From Ureibacillus yapensis (GTDB taxonomy: Bacteria > Bacillota > Bacilli > Bacillales_A > Planococcaceae), in the NCBI RefSeq assembly GCF_003515775.1, contig NZ_QWEI01000003.1, forward strand, positions 124,001 through 188,000: a DNA stretch of 64,000 nt, in the 5' to 3' direction. The position numbers and the translations under genes were made by a program. Numbering within the stretch: position 1 is the stretch's first letter; each line of letters starts with the position of its first letter. The notes below the pieces were generated by a model. The model did no database searches. It had not been told where the DNA came from and saw only the letters and a list, made by a program, of their open reading frames with translations. Shown in pieces: positions 17,249 to 24,805 of the stretch.

Positions 17249-19069
17249 TTATTCAAAATATCGGCTATGCCATAAAAGGAACATGTAGATTGTCCATATT
17301 TTACGCTGGTTGTTGGACTTTCCGTTATAGTGTTCATTCAACAGGTCCAGAATTTGGTGTTGATCAAAGAATCGACCCGCAACTTCACTTTCAAATGCTT
17401 GTTTTACTTTATTGTAGTACTTCTCTTCTCGCAACCAAAGACGGATTGGAACAGGGAAACCGATCTTCTTCCGATTTGCCCAAGCATCAGGCAATACTTT
17501 TTTGGATGCAAGCCTGAAAGCATATTTGGTATCCGTTTCATTTACTCTATAACGGGTTGGAATCGTTGAGGCGACTTTCATGACCTCTTTATCCAAAAAT
17601 GGAACGCGCAATTCAATGGAATGAGCCATGCTCATCTTGTCAGCTTTCAGCAAGATGTCGTCTACAAGCCATAAGTTCAGGTCCAGAATTTGTTTCTTTG
17701 TCACATCATCTTGATTTCTCGCTTTTTGGTAAATCGGTTGGACGATTTCTTTGATGGATGGCGCATTTTTATATCCATCTTTTAAAATGTGTGCTGCTTC
17801 ATCTTCTTCAAATATACGAGCCTGCCCGATAAATGTTTCTTCAACAGGCAATCCGCCTTTCAACAGGAAGCGTTTCCCGCGAATGTCTGGAAGATGTTTC
17901 GCTACTTCCGCCAAGGATCGGCGAACGATAGTTGGGACTTTTTTGTACTTCCGCATGGATGGCGTTTCATCATATTCTGCATATCCGCCAAAAAGTTCAT
18001 CCGCGCCTTCACCTGAAAGAACAACTGTTACGTGCTTTCTCGCTAATTCGGCTAAAAAATAAAGCGGTACAATGGATGGATTGGAATGAGGTTCATCCAT
18101 CATATATTGAATTTCATCCAATTTATCAAAACAGATATCCGAATTTAATACTTCGTTTACGTTTTCTATACCCAGTTCTTTGGAAAGTTCACTAGCATTA
18201 TCAATTTCCGAAAAATTCTCTGCACTAAAGCCGACCGTAAATGTTTGATCTGGTCTCAAAACGGAAGCAACATAACTGGAATCGACGCCGCTGGAAAGAA
18301 ATGATCCAACCTTAACATCTGAAATCGTATGGGTTTTAATGGATTCATTTACCACTTCGCCGATGTTTTCCACCATTTTCTCCAATGGTTGTTCAACCGG
18401 AGAGAAAGAAGGTTCCCAATAACGTGTAATATTCAATTTCCCATTTTCAAATGTCATATAATGGGCAGCCGGCAGTTTAAAGACGCCTTTAAAGAACGTT
18501 TCATTTAATACTGGAAATTGGAAAGTCAAATACGGCTTTAAAGCTTGCTCATTTAATTTTTTAATGAAATGGGGGTGAGGCAAAAAGCTTTTAATTTCCG
18601 AACCAAATAATAGCGTTCCATTCATATGGGCGTAATAAAATGGCTTTATCCCAAAAGGATCGCGTGCTGCAAATAATTTCTTGGCAGCTTTGTCCCAAAT
18701 AACAAAAGCAAACATACCACGAAGCTTTTCGACTAATTTTTCCCCATATTCTTCATACCCGTGAACCAATACCTCACTGTCGGTATGGGTAGTAAATTGA
18801 TGGCCTTTGGCAATTAAATCTTCCCGAATTTCCTGGAAGTTATAGATTTCCCCGTTGAATACGAGCACAAGCGATTGGTCTTCATTATAAAGGGGTTGAC
18901 TGCCATGTTCCAAATCAATAATGCTTAATCTTCTGAAACCAAGCGCAGCTTCTCCATCAACGAATGTTCCTCCTGAATCGGGTCCTCTATGAATAATCTG
19001 GTTCATCATTTCTTCCAGAACTTGCTTTGAATTATTTATTTCTCCGATATATCCTGTAAATCCACACAT
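17249..19069 (-). CDS. asnB: Glutamine-hydrolysing asparagine synthase (AsnB/AsnO type)
   Basis: It makes asparagine, or an amidated acceptor, from aspartate, glutamine and ATP (606 residues). The N-terminal glutaminase begins MCGFTGYIG with the Cys2 nucleophile and carries RRLSIID, NGEIYNF and DSEVLVHGYEEYG. The synthetase domain holds the SGVDSS ATP loop and GEGADELFGGYAEY. AGGAGA precedes the ATG by seven bases. The C39 peptidase gene follows after 50 bp. Some Bacillus paralogues amidate peptidoglycan meso-DAP, so a wall role is possible given the neighbours, but the acceptor cannot be read from sequence. Confidence 0.94.
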   Translation of the reverse strand: MCGFTGYIGEINNSKQVLEEMMNQIIHRGPDSGGTFVDGEAALGFRRLSIIDLEHGSQPLYNEDQSLVLVFNGEIYNFQEIREDLIAKGHQFTTHTDSEVLVHGYEEYGEKLVEKLRGMFAFVIWDKAAKKLFAARDPFGIKPFYYAHMNGTLLFGSEIKSFLPHPHFIKKLNEQALKPYLTFQFPVLNETFFKGVFKLPAAHYMTFENGKLNITRYWEPSFSPVEQPLEKMVENIGEVVNESIKTHTISDVKVGSFLSSGVDSSYVASVLRPDQTFTVGFSAENFSEIDNASELSKELGIENVNEVLNSDICFDKLDEIQYMMDEPHSNPSIVPLYFLAELARKHVTVVLSGEGADELFGGYAEYDETPSMRKYKKVPTIVRRSLAEVAKHLPDIRGKRFLLKGGLPVEETFIGQARIFEEDEAAHILKDGYKNAPSIKEIVQPIYQKARNQDDVTKKQILDLNLWLVDDILLKADKMSMAHSIELRVPFLDKEVMKVASTIPTRYRVNETDTKYAFRLASKKVLPDAWANRKKIGFPVPIRLWLREEKYYNKVKQAFESEVAGRFFDQHQILDLLNEHYNGKSNNQRKIWTIYMFLLWHSRYFE

Positions 19070-19115
19070 ATAATATTTCTCCTGTTGTTTAAGATTACAA
19101 TGATTTTTCTATTAA

Positions 19116-19130
19116 GTATAATCATTATTG
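19116..19130. promoter_or_regulatory. PerR/Fur-like box in the asnB-TVP38 divergent region
   Basis: GTATAATCATTATTG matches 12 of 15 positions of the PerR consensus TTATAATNATTATAA, including the full core TATAATNATTAT. It lies 46 bp before asnB and 103 bp before the TVP38 gene. A match this size can arise by chance in AT-rich DNA. Confidence 0.3.
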
Positions 19131-19233
19131 TTAATTTTATCTTTTTTATTTGTTATTTGAAAGTAGCAATTGAGAGTAATTTCAGTTACGATGGTGTTGC
19201 AATTATTACAATACATAGAAACTGAGTAGAGAT

Positions 19234-19764
19234 ATGGAAGAGACACTAATCCAGCTATATGAACATTTGGGTTATTTTGCCGGTTTAATTAGTATACTGC
19301 TTAATATTATCATCTCTTTAAGCGGCGTCATGCCGACCATCATGATTACTGCTGCCAATTTAATGTTCTTTGGCTTTTATCATGGCATCGTCATCTCCAT
19401 CATTGGAGAGGCACTTGGAGCGATTGTCAGCTTTATCGTTTATAGAAAATGGTCCGGTAAATGGCGGTCAAAGCTTCAACATCCCCTTTTGAATAGGTTA
19501 AAAGAAGTGCAGGGTGTGAAAGCGTTTTGGTTGATTTTAGGTTTCAGACTTTTACCCGCGGTGCCATCCGGGGTAATTACTTTGGGCAGCGCCATATCCA
19601 AGGTTTCCTTAACTACATTTGCAGCAGCAAGCACATTGGGAAAAATTCCTTCATTAATATTGGAAGCAGGTGCAATCTACGGGTTTATGAGCTTAGACTT
19701 TGAATGGAAATTTGCCATCACGCTTGCCGTCGTTGTTTTATTGATTTGGAAGATAAAAAAATAA
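19234..19764 (+). CDS. TVP38/TMEM64 (DedA-like VTT) family membrane protein
   Basis: A 176-residue inner-membrane protein of the SNARE-associated/VTT family, relatives of which scramble or flip lipids. The core has GVMPTIMITAANLMFFG, GEALGAIVSFIVYR and the re-entrant RLLPAVPSGVITLGSAISKVSLTTFAAASTLGKIPS motif, including the conserved G-x-x-P pattern. It is transcribed divergently from asnB and ends in a bidirectional terminator. The ribosome binding site is weak. Confidence 0.87.
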   Translation: MEETLIQLYEHLGYFAGLISILLNIIISLSGVMPTIMITAANLMFFGFYHGIVISIIGEALGAIVSFIVYRKWSGKWRSKLQHPLLNRLKEVQGVKAFWLILGFRLLPAVPSGVITLGSAISKVSLTTFAAASTLGKIPSLILEAGAIYGFMSLDFEWKFAITLAVVVLLIWKIKK

Positions 19765-19801
19765 AACAGTCTACAGTAAAACGTTCGACTGCTAATCAAA
19801 G

Positions 19802-19852
19802 ATGGAAACCAAACAAATCTTATTATACAGATGTTGGTTTCCATTTTAACTT
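19802..19852. terminator. Bidirectional terminator between TVP38 and the VanX-like gene
   Basis: A perfect 11-bp stem, ATGGAAACCAA (19802-19812) with TTGGTTTCCAT (19834-19844), followed on the plus side by TTTTAAC and TTTTTT. Confidence 0.85.
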
Positions 19853-19856
19853 TTTT

Positions 19857-21023
19857 CTATAAGGGAATCACACTATGTACTTCAGAAAGTATATAACTGC
19901 CATCACTGCTATTACCGGTCACAGAGTTCAGTGCATCCAAATCATTAAAATGCCACCATTCCGATGCCAATGGCGTCAAGCCTGCATCCGTACAGTACAT
20001 CTGAAGCAGCAATGCCGGTTTGTTCATGTCAGGATCCAAGATCGCCTTTTTCCAATCGGTAGGCGACTTTGCGCTTACTGGTGCTGTAAAAGTAGCAGAG
20101 GCCATGCTTAGTTCATGGATTGGAGTCGGCATTTTATATTCCGTATACTTTGTAATTTCTTTTATTAAATAGTCACCGATTGTCGATTCAGTCTTGGAAT
20201 CGATTTTAGCCAAACTCACATCAATTGCATAGCCAATTTGGTGATTTGAAACCTTTGTATCTATAAACCAGAACGTACTCCAAGGGTAAGAATTAATTCC
20301 TGCCATCACTTTTTGGTCGGCGTGGGCTAAAGTGGAAAGGGCTTTGACAACAGCTTGTTGAATCGAATAAGGACGATATCCTTCGTAAATCACAAGCGTA
20401 TTGTCATCTTCAAGCGCAAATTGCTGTGCAAGGAAAATTTTTTTCGACATGGCATACAAGACAGGGACAATGTACTCTTCTTTATCCAATCTCTCGTTAT
20501 AAGTTTTTCCCTTATAGAGTGCCTGTCCCGTAATGCCCGGCAATGATTTTCCGGAAGAAACAAATTTTGAAGAATACGTATTGGTGTTATTGTAGATAAT
20601 GGACGGAATCACATCAGGCAGATTAATTAAGCAAAATTGATGTTTTACCCAACCGGATTTTCCGTTGGTTTCGATCAACCACCAGTCATCAACTTCCTCG
20701 AGGATAACAAATCCTGTTCCCGCTTCCAGAATTTCAATTGTATCCGACTGATCATCTGCCGAACTTTTCAAATCCATTTCGATGGAAGCATAACCTGTTG
20801 CTCCATCAATAGGCAGTTCCAATTCACCTATATATTCCTTCGGTGGGTCGGGTTCTATAATCTGTTTGAACGCTGGTGCAGTTTCCGGCTGGATATCTGT
20901 ATCTGCATTTTCGATTTGTTTTTCCTCGTTGGACGGTTTATTCAATAGATACGCAGCAGCAAGAACTATCACCAATAAACCCACAACGGATAAAAACCAG
21001 GTTTTTTTGTTTTTTCTCGTAAT
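19857..21023 (-). CDS. SH3-domain VanX-like M15 D-Ala-D-Ala dipeptidase, probable ATT start
   Basis: An extracellular, membrane-anchored zinc peptidase. After an anchor helix and an acidic linker there is an SH3-like wall-binding domain (about residues 70-125 of the short form), then an M15D catalytic domain with YEGYRPYS, the zinc motif SNHQIGYAIDVSL and SEWWHFND. The first canonical codon is GTG at 20984, but it has no ribosome binding site and cuts off the basic N-terminus. AAGAGGTGA overlapping the traX stop lies correctly before an in-frame ATT at 21023-21021. Starting there gives MTRKNKKTWF before the helix, a normal signal anchor. The frame is closed by TGA just upstream. Confidence 0.85.
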   Translation of the reverse strand: MTRKNKKTWFLSVVGLLVIVLAAAYLLNKPSNEEKQIENADTDIQPETAPAFKQIIEPDPPKEYIGELELPIDGATGYASIEMDLKSSADDQSDTIEILEAGTGFVILEEVDDWWLIETNGKSGWVKHQFCLINLPDVIPSIIYNNTNTYSSKFVSSGKSLPGITGQALYKGKTYNERLDKEEYIVPVLYAMSKKIFLAQQFALEDDNTLVIYEGYRPYSIQQAVVKALSTLAHADQKVMAGINSYPWSTFWFIDTKVSNHQIGYAIDVSLAKIDSKTESTIGDYLIKEITKYTEYKMPTPIHELSMASATFTAPVSAKSPTDWKKAILDPDMNKPALLLQMYCTDAGLTPLASEWWHFNDLDALNSVTGNSSDGSYILSEVHSVIPL

Positions 21024-21033
21024 TTCTCACCTC

Positions 21034-21759
21034 TTAGAATAATGCTTTGTAAAGGATAAATAATAGGATTAAATGAAGCGGATAAAATACATAAAATCCC
21101 CATTTCAAAGCTTTGGATTTTCTGCCGCGTCTTCCTTTATACATCACCAATAAAGGAATAGCAATCAAGATCCCCAATTGATTCAGGCGAGCCCACCCAA
21201 AATCCATTACAGACGGAATGATATGGAAAATAAGTCCGATTAGCACAAAGCTGATCATTTGTTTTACGATATTTCCTCTGAATATTCCAAAGAACAAAAT
21301 CCACAATACTGCTACATAATTCCAATCGGCCGGTATTGCAAGCATACAACAGAATAGAATCAGCGGCACTTTGAAATAAATGGAAATTTTATCACTTTTA
21401 TAAACCGTCAAAGCGATTAGCCCCAATGCTAAAGACCAGATGACGCTTGTTGCCTTCCACCATGGAAGATCAAAATATAACACATATGGAAAATGTGAAA
21501 TTGCTGCAAAAATAACCAATCTTTTGATATATCTTCTAACATCCGATGTATAGAAAAATCCTTCTGCAATCAAATAACACATGATTGGTGCAACAATCCT
21601 CCCAGGGATACGCGAGAGAATTCCCTCCATACTATCTTGGGCCAAAAATACTGCAAATAAATGATCGAAGAACATAGCTGCAATTGCTATGTATTTCAAG
21701 CTATTCGAGGAAATATCCCTTTGTAGAACATTAACCTGATTAAAAGTTGTACTTTGCAT
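21034..21759 (-). CDS. traX: TraX family membrane protein
   Basis: A polytopic membrane protein of 241 residues related to TraX, the F-pilin N-acetylase of conjugative plasmids. Chromosomal Firmicute copies have no settled role. Visible family features are SLKYIAIAAMFFDHLFAVF, IPGRIVAPIMCYLIAEGF, RYIKRLVIFAAISHFPYVLYF and the C-terminal FYVFYPLHLILLFILY. The ATG at 21759 follows AAAGGAG; the frame stays open to 21936 but that part has no ribosome binding site. The stop overlaps the ribosome binding site of the VanX-like gene, so the two are probably translationally coupled. Confidence 0.87.
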   Translation of the reverse strand: MQSTTFNQVNVLQRDISSNSLKYIAIAAMFFDHLFAVFLAQDSMEGILSRIPGRIVAPIMCYLIAEGFFYTSDVRRYIKRLVIFAAISHFPYVLYFDLPWWKATSVIWSLALGLIALTVYKSDKISIYFKVPLILFCCMLAIPADWNYVAVLWILFFGIFRGNIVKQMISFVLIGLIFHIIPSVMDFGWARLNQLGILIAIPLLVMYKGRRGRKSKALKWGFYVFYPLHLILLFILYKALF

Positions 21760-22242
21760 AATTTCTCCTTTTTGAAACAAAATTCTTAATAGTGTAAATA
21801 TAAATTGTGAAGAAACATTGAAAAAATACATTTTTTCAAGTAGATCTGTTGGAATGTATAATTTAATATTCCTGAGTAAATTATCCAAAGCACCATTTAT
21901 TCGTTTGTTATATGTATTATTTACAATCGTACCCAACAGTTAAATGGGGCCTTGTTGGATAATTTATGGAATCAAAAAGTTTTGCGAGAATTTTGGGAGT
22001 TCAGCAAAGAACAGCAAGAAAGCAAGCGTGAATAAACTGCCTCCAAAATTACTTTCGAATAACATCTTCAATTTAATCAACGATTTCTTGACATATATGT
22101 TCCCAAAATTCTTACATATTAAAAAAGATACATTCCTTAAAACAGCATGTTAAAAAAGAACCCATTTCGCAAATGTTGATTAAAATGGATTCTAATTTAT
22201 AGTAACTAGATGCATTTTAAATCTTTTTCATTTTTCCCATTA
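21760..22242. other. Intergenic region with an inverted repeat
   Basis: The traX promoter region (minus) runs up to the end of the DUF3243 gene. It contains a long inverted repeat at 21877-21966. Possible short frames here (for example 21944-22153) lack ribosome binding sites and normal composition. Confidence 0.4.
21877..21966. repeat. Imperfect inverted repeat upstream of traX
   Basis: TAAATTATCCAA (21877-21888) is perfectly complementary to 21955-21966, and CCATTTA (21893-21899) to TAAATGG (21941-21947). The loop is about 41 nt. It could be a cruciform or operator, or the trace of an inverted duplication. Confidence 0.6.
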
Positions 22243-22545
22243 TTATTGTTGTACCATTCTTAATAAAGCATGTGCGATGGCATGTTTTTCATTGCCTTCT
22301 GCAGACTTCCATAATTCTTGCAGAACTTTCTCTTCCTTGTTGCGCGGTTCTTCAGATCGTGCAAGATAATCTGCCACTTTTTCGGTTGCTTTTGCAAGCG
22401 TTTCTTCGCTAAGGCCCAACTTTTCGCCTTTGGAAACTTGGTCACTTAGGTAGCTTTTAAAATTCCCGAAGCTTTCCAGGATTTCATCTTTTTCCTCTTG
22501 TGAAAGATCTCTCAATTGATTTTCTACTTTGTTTATTTCTCCCAT
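22243..22545 (-). CDS. DUF3243 (YmfJ-like) family protein
   Basis: A small soluble helical protein of 100 residues. It shows the family pattern FGNFKSYLSDQVSKGEKLGLSEE, then ADYLARSEEPRNKEEKVLQELW and HAIAHALLRMV. Length is near the family norm. The ATG at 22545 lies eight bases after AGGAGG; a TTG two codons earlier opens the frame but is too close. Function in Bacillus is not established. It is divergent from the sporulation-type gene at 22779. Confidence 0.9.
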   Translation of the reverse strand: MGEINKVENQLRDLSQEEKDEILESFGNFKSYLSDQVSKGEKLGLSEETLAKATEKVADYLARSEEPRNKEEKVLQELWKSAEGNEKHAIAHALLRMVQQ

Positions 22546-22720
22546 GCCCAATTCCTCCTAAGGATAAGTAGTGATGGAACATTTGGAATATTCCCTTCCT
22601 TTTGTAAAATAATCTGGATATTTCCGATTATTTTTTTACCTTAAGTTGGTTATTTTTCGTTTTTTCCCTTGTTGAACTATTTTAGATAGATTTTTAGAGG
22701 CTTTTGTTCGGCTGTCATAG

Positions 22721-22747
22721 ACCTTTTCAATGGGCTTTCATAGAATA
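22721..22747 (+). promoter_or_regulatory. Predicted sigma-K-type promoter
   Basis: AC at 22721-22722, a 16-bp spacer, then CATAGAATA at 22739-22747 matches the sigma-K consensus (AC, 16-17 bp, CATANNNTA) exactly. It lies 32 bp before the ATG of the 98-residue gene. Sigma-E is a poorer fit. Confidence 0.5.
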
Positions 22748-22778
22748 CAGTAAGTGCTTGATAAAGGGAGGCTAGCAA

Positions 22779-23075
22779 ATGGTAAATCAATTTCCTGCAG
22801 CAAACGCTGCGCTAAGTCGCAATACCAATACCAATACCAATAACAATGCCCCTTCAAATAATGAATCAACGGCTGCAAAGCTTGCGGTTATTGGCGGATT
22901 TTTAGCAACTTTGGGTGATGCCATCTCCACGTACGCAGCAGTTCTTGCTCTGGAAGAATTGCAGCATTCGCAGAAAGATAATAATCAAAATAACGATAAA
23001 ATAAATGAATTGGAGAGACAAATTAAATACTTAACGAAAGAGATGCATAAGCAAAAAAAGATGAATAGCCGGTGA
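22779..23075 (+). CDS. Small Asn/Thr-repeat protein, probable mother-cell sporulation gene
   Basis: A 98-residue protein with an excellent AAAGGGAGG ribosome binding site. The N-terminus has a low-complexity run encoded by three AATACC units (22823-22840, giving NTNTNTNN). A moderately hydrophobic helical segment follows (LAVIGGFLATLGDAISTYAAVLALEE), then a Q/N/K-rich coiled-coil-like tail. Such composition is common in spore coat and crust proteins, and the upstream element fits sigma-K. A coat role is inferred. I recognise no named family. Confidence 0.75.
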   Translation: MVNQFPAANAALSRNTNTNTNNNAPSNNESTAAKLAVIGGFLATLGDAISTYAAVLALEELQHSQKDNNQNNDKINELERQIKYLTKEMHKQKKMNSR

Positions 23076-23110
23076 GGGGTCTAATTTACATTAGCCGTCC
23101 CTCCCACTTT

Positions 23111-24685
23111 TCATTCTTGCCCCCTATCCAATAATTGTAGAATCGCTTTCTTTAAATCCACCAATCGTTGGACTTCAGGGAACTCATCCGTTCCTGCAAC
23201 AATCATGGGAACCAAAGAATCCACTTTATGAAGAGAACCGTGCGCGGCACCGCCTGCATGGTCATGGCTATGTTTTTCGATAAATTCATAAGCAGGCTTT
23301 GCATCTACTATAATGACACGTCCTGATTGAGCGTGAAGTGCCCCACGGAGTCTTGCGAGTGCATCAGGGTAATCATTGTACTGAAGGCGCCCTTCACCAG
23401 AAACCTTTAAATCTAAAATGGAGAAATCTCCGCTAATTTCCCACGATTGGCCGAATTCATCAACATAAGGGCCATTAGGGGAAAATGTAAGTTCTTCATT
23501 GCTTCCTGGACTTGTAACATAGTTCTTGTTGCCTTCTTTCCATGCAATGAACCCTATACGTTCATCTTTCTTTAACGGTTTGGTAATGTCGGCTCGTTCG
23601 ATGTTTTTATCATTTACATAAATGTATGCCATGCGCTCATTAATGGCGATTGCTAGTTGCGCTTTCTTGTTGTTTCCTTCCCAAAACGAATAATTGTTTA
23701 ATGATTTATTTAAATCGATTAGGGAAGTTTTTTTATCTTTTTTGATGGATGATTGGCCACTATCCCCCATCACAATCCATGTTGCTTTTTGAAGAGCTTC
23801 TTCCCATGATGAAAAACTATTCAAAATATCTTGCAGCGCTTGATCTGCTTTTTCAATTCCTTTTAAATCATTGGGGCCGTGCTTGTGTATGGCAGCATCC
23901 GCATCCGGTAAATAAGACAGTATAAAGGCAGGCAATTTGTTTTGTTTAATTAAATAGCTCAATTCATTTGCGGTGAATTTATTGTTGACGCCCAAGCGGT
24001 TCCAGATAAATTTGTGAAAATCATTTTCCGGATTATACTGCGATAAAGCACCAAGCGAAAGAATCGTTGGACCATTTACTTTAATCTCTTTGGGCAAGAG
24101 ATTAGTCAATCCAATCAATTTAGGGACATTTAGTTGATGTGCAGCACTCCCGCGATAGATGATGCCATTAATGGATGCAGAAGAAATTTGGCTGCTTGCA
24201 AGATTTTCATGTATTGTTTGGACTTCTTTGCTTAAATGAGTCTCGTTGAGATGAATCACACTGTCTTTTGCAACATTTCTCACCCCGGTATTCCAGATTT
24301 CGCCGATGCCGCTTCCATAACTAATGATTCGACCTTCATCTTCCTTAAACCAAATCAATCCGGGTATTTTATGCTGTTCCGGATATGTACCGGTTAATAA
24401 TGTACTGTCAATGGTCACGGACATTGTTGGGTACGAGCTAATCATTTCAGGATAAATTCGCCCATAGTTGATTAAAAAGGAAAACGCCGGGATTTTTCCT
24501 TCGTCTGCTGCTTTTTGCAACGGTTTATTCATTAAAGAATCGACAACAATCAAAATGACGGGTTTTTGTTGTGGATGAGCGGAAGGGTCTGGCAGGTCTT
24601 TAGTTGGAGAAATCGAAACTGCTAGAATAAGACTGGCACTTAAAACAATCACTATGGTTAACCCATAGATTATTTTTCGTTTCAT
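23111..24685 (-). CDS. Alkaline phosphatase-fold phosphodiesterase/nucleotide pyrophosphatase, exported
   Basis: A membrane-anchored metalloenzyme of the alkaline phosphatase superfamily (524 residues). The N-terminal helix (residues 5-24) is a signal or anchor. Metal-binding residues appear as the Asp of LIVVDSL, the nucleophilic Thr of SSYPTMSVTI, the Asp/His of YLPDADAAIHKHG, MGDSG and the C-terminal His of GGAAHGSLH. The order fits type I phosphodiesterase/pyrophosphatases. GAGGTGA precedes the ATG. It stands alone between the small coat-like gene and the chemoreceptor. Substrate unknown. Confidence 0.87.
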   Translation of the reverse strand: MKRKIIYGLTIVIVLSASLILAVSISPTKDLPDPSAHPQQKPVILIVVDSLMNKPLQKAADEGKIPAFSFLINYGRIYPEMISSYPTMSVTIDSTLLTGTYPEQHKIPGLIWFKEDEGRIISYGSGIGEIWNTGVRNVAKDSVIHLNETHLSKEVQTIHENLASSQISSASINGIIYRGSAAHQLNVPKLIGLTNLLPKEIKVNGPTILSLGALSQYNPENDFHKFIWNRLGVNNKFTANELSYLIKQNKLPAFILSYLPDADAAIHKHGPNDLKGIEKADQALQDILNSFSSWEEALQKATWIVMGDSGQSSIKKDKKTSLIDLNKSLNNYSFWEGNNKKAQLAIAINERMAYIYVNDKNIERADITKPLKKDERIGFIAWKEGNKNYVTSPGSNEELTFSPNGPYVDEFGQSWEISGDFSILDLKVSGEGRLQYNDYPDALARLRGALHAQSGRVIIVDAKPAYEFIEKHSHDHAGGAAHGSLHKVDSLVPMIVAGTDEFPEVQRLVDLKKAILQLLDRGQE

Positions 24686-24764
24686 GTATTCACCTCATAC
24701 CATTCGTTTAATTTAGTATGAATCAAGGGTTAGAGTTTATGTGTGTTAGATTGCCAAACGAATA

Positions 24765-24796
24765 TAAAAAGGCGGCATGAGTTAATCCATGCCACC
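24765..24796 (-). terminator. Chemoreceptor gene terminator
   Basis: GGTGGCATG pairs with CATGCCGCC on the minus strand (one G-T pair), followed by TTTTTA, just past the stop. Confidence 0.85.
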
Positions 24797-24805
24797 AATA
24801 CTTTT

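Noticed and set aside
21944-22153. 69-codon plus-strand frame in the traX leader
   Set aside because: No ribosome binding site, unusual composition, overlaps an inverted repeat; no terminator of its own.
22823-22840. Tandem AATACC units as a possible array
   Set aside because: Only three units, in frame within a small gene encoding Asn-Thr pairs. Not a CRISPR or structural array.
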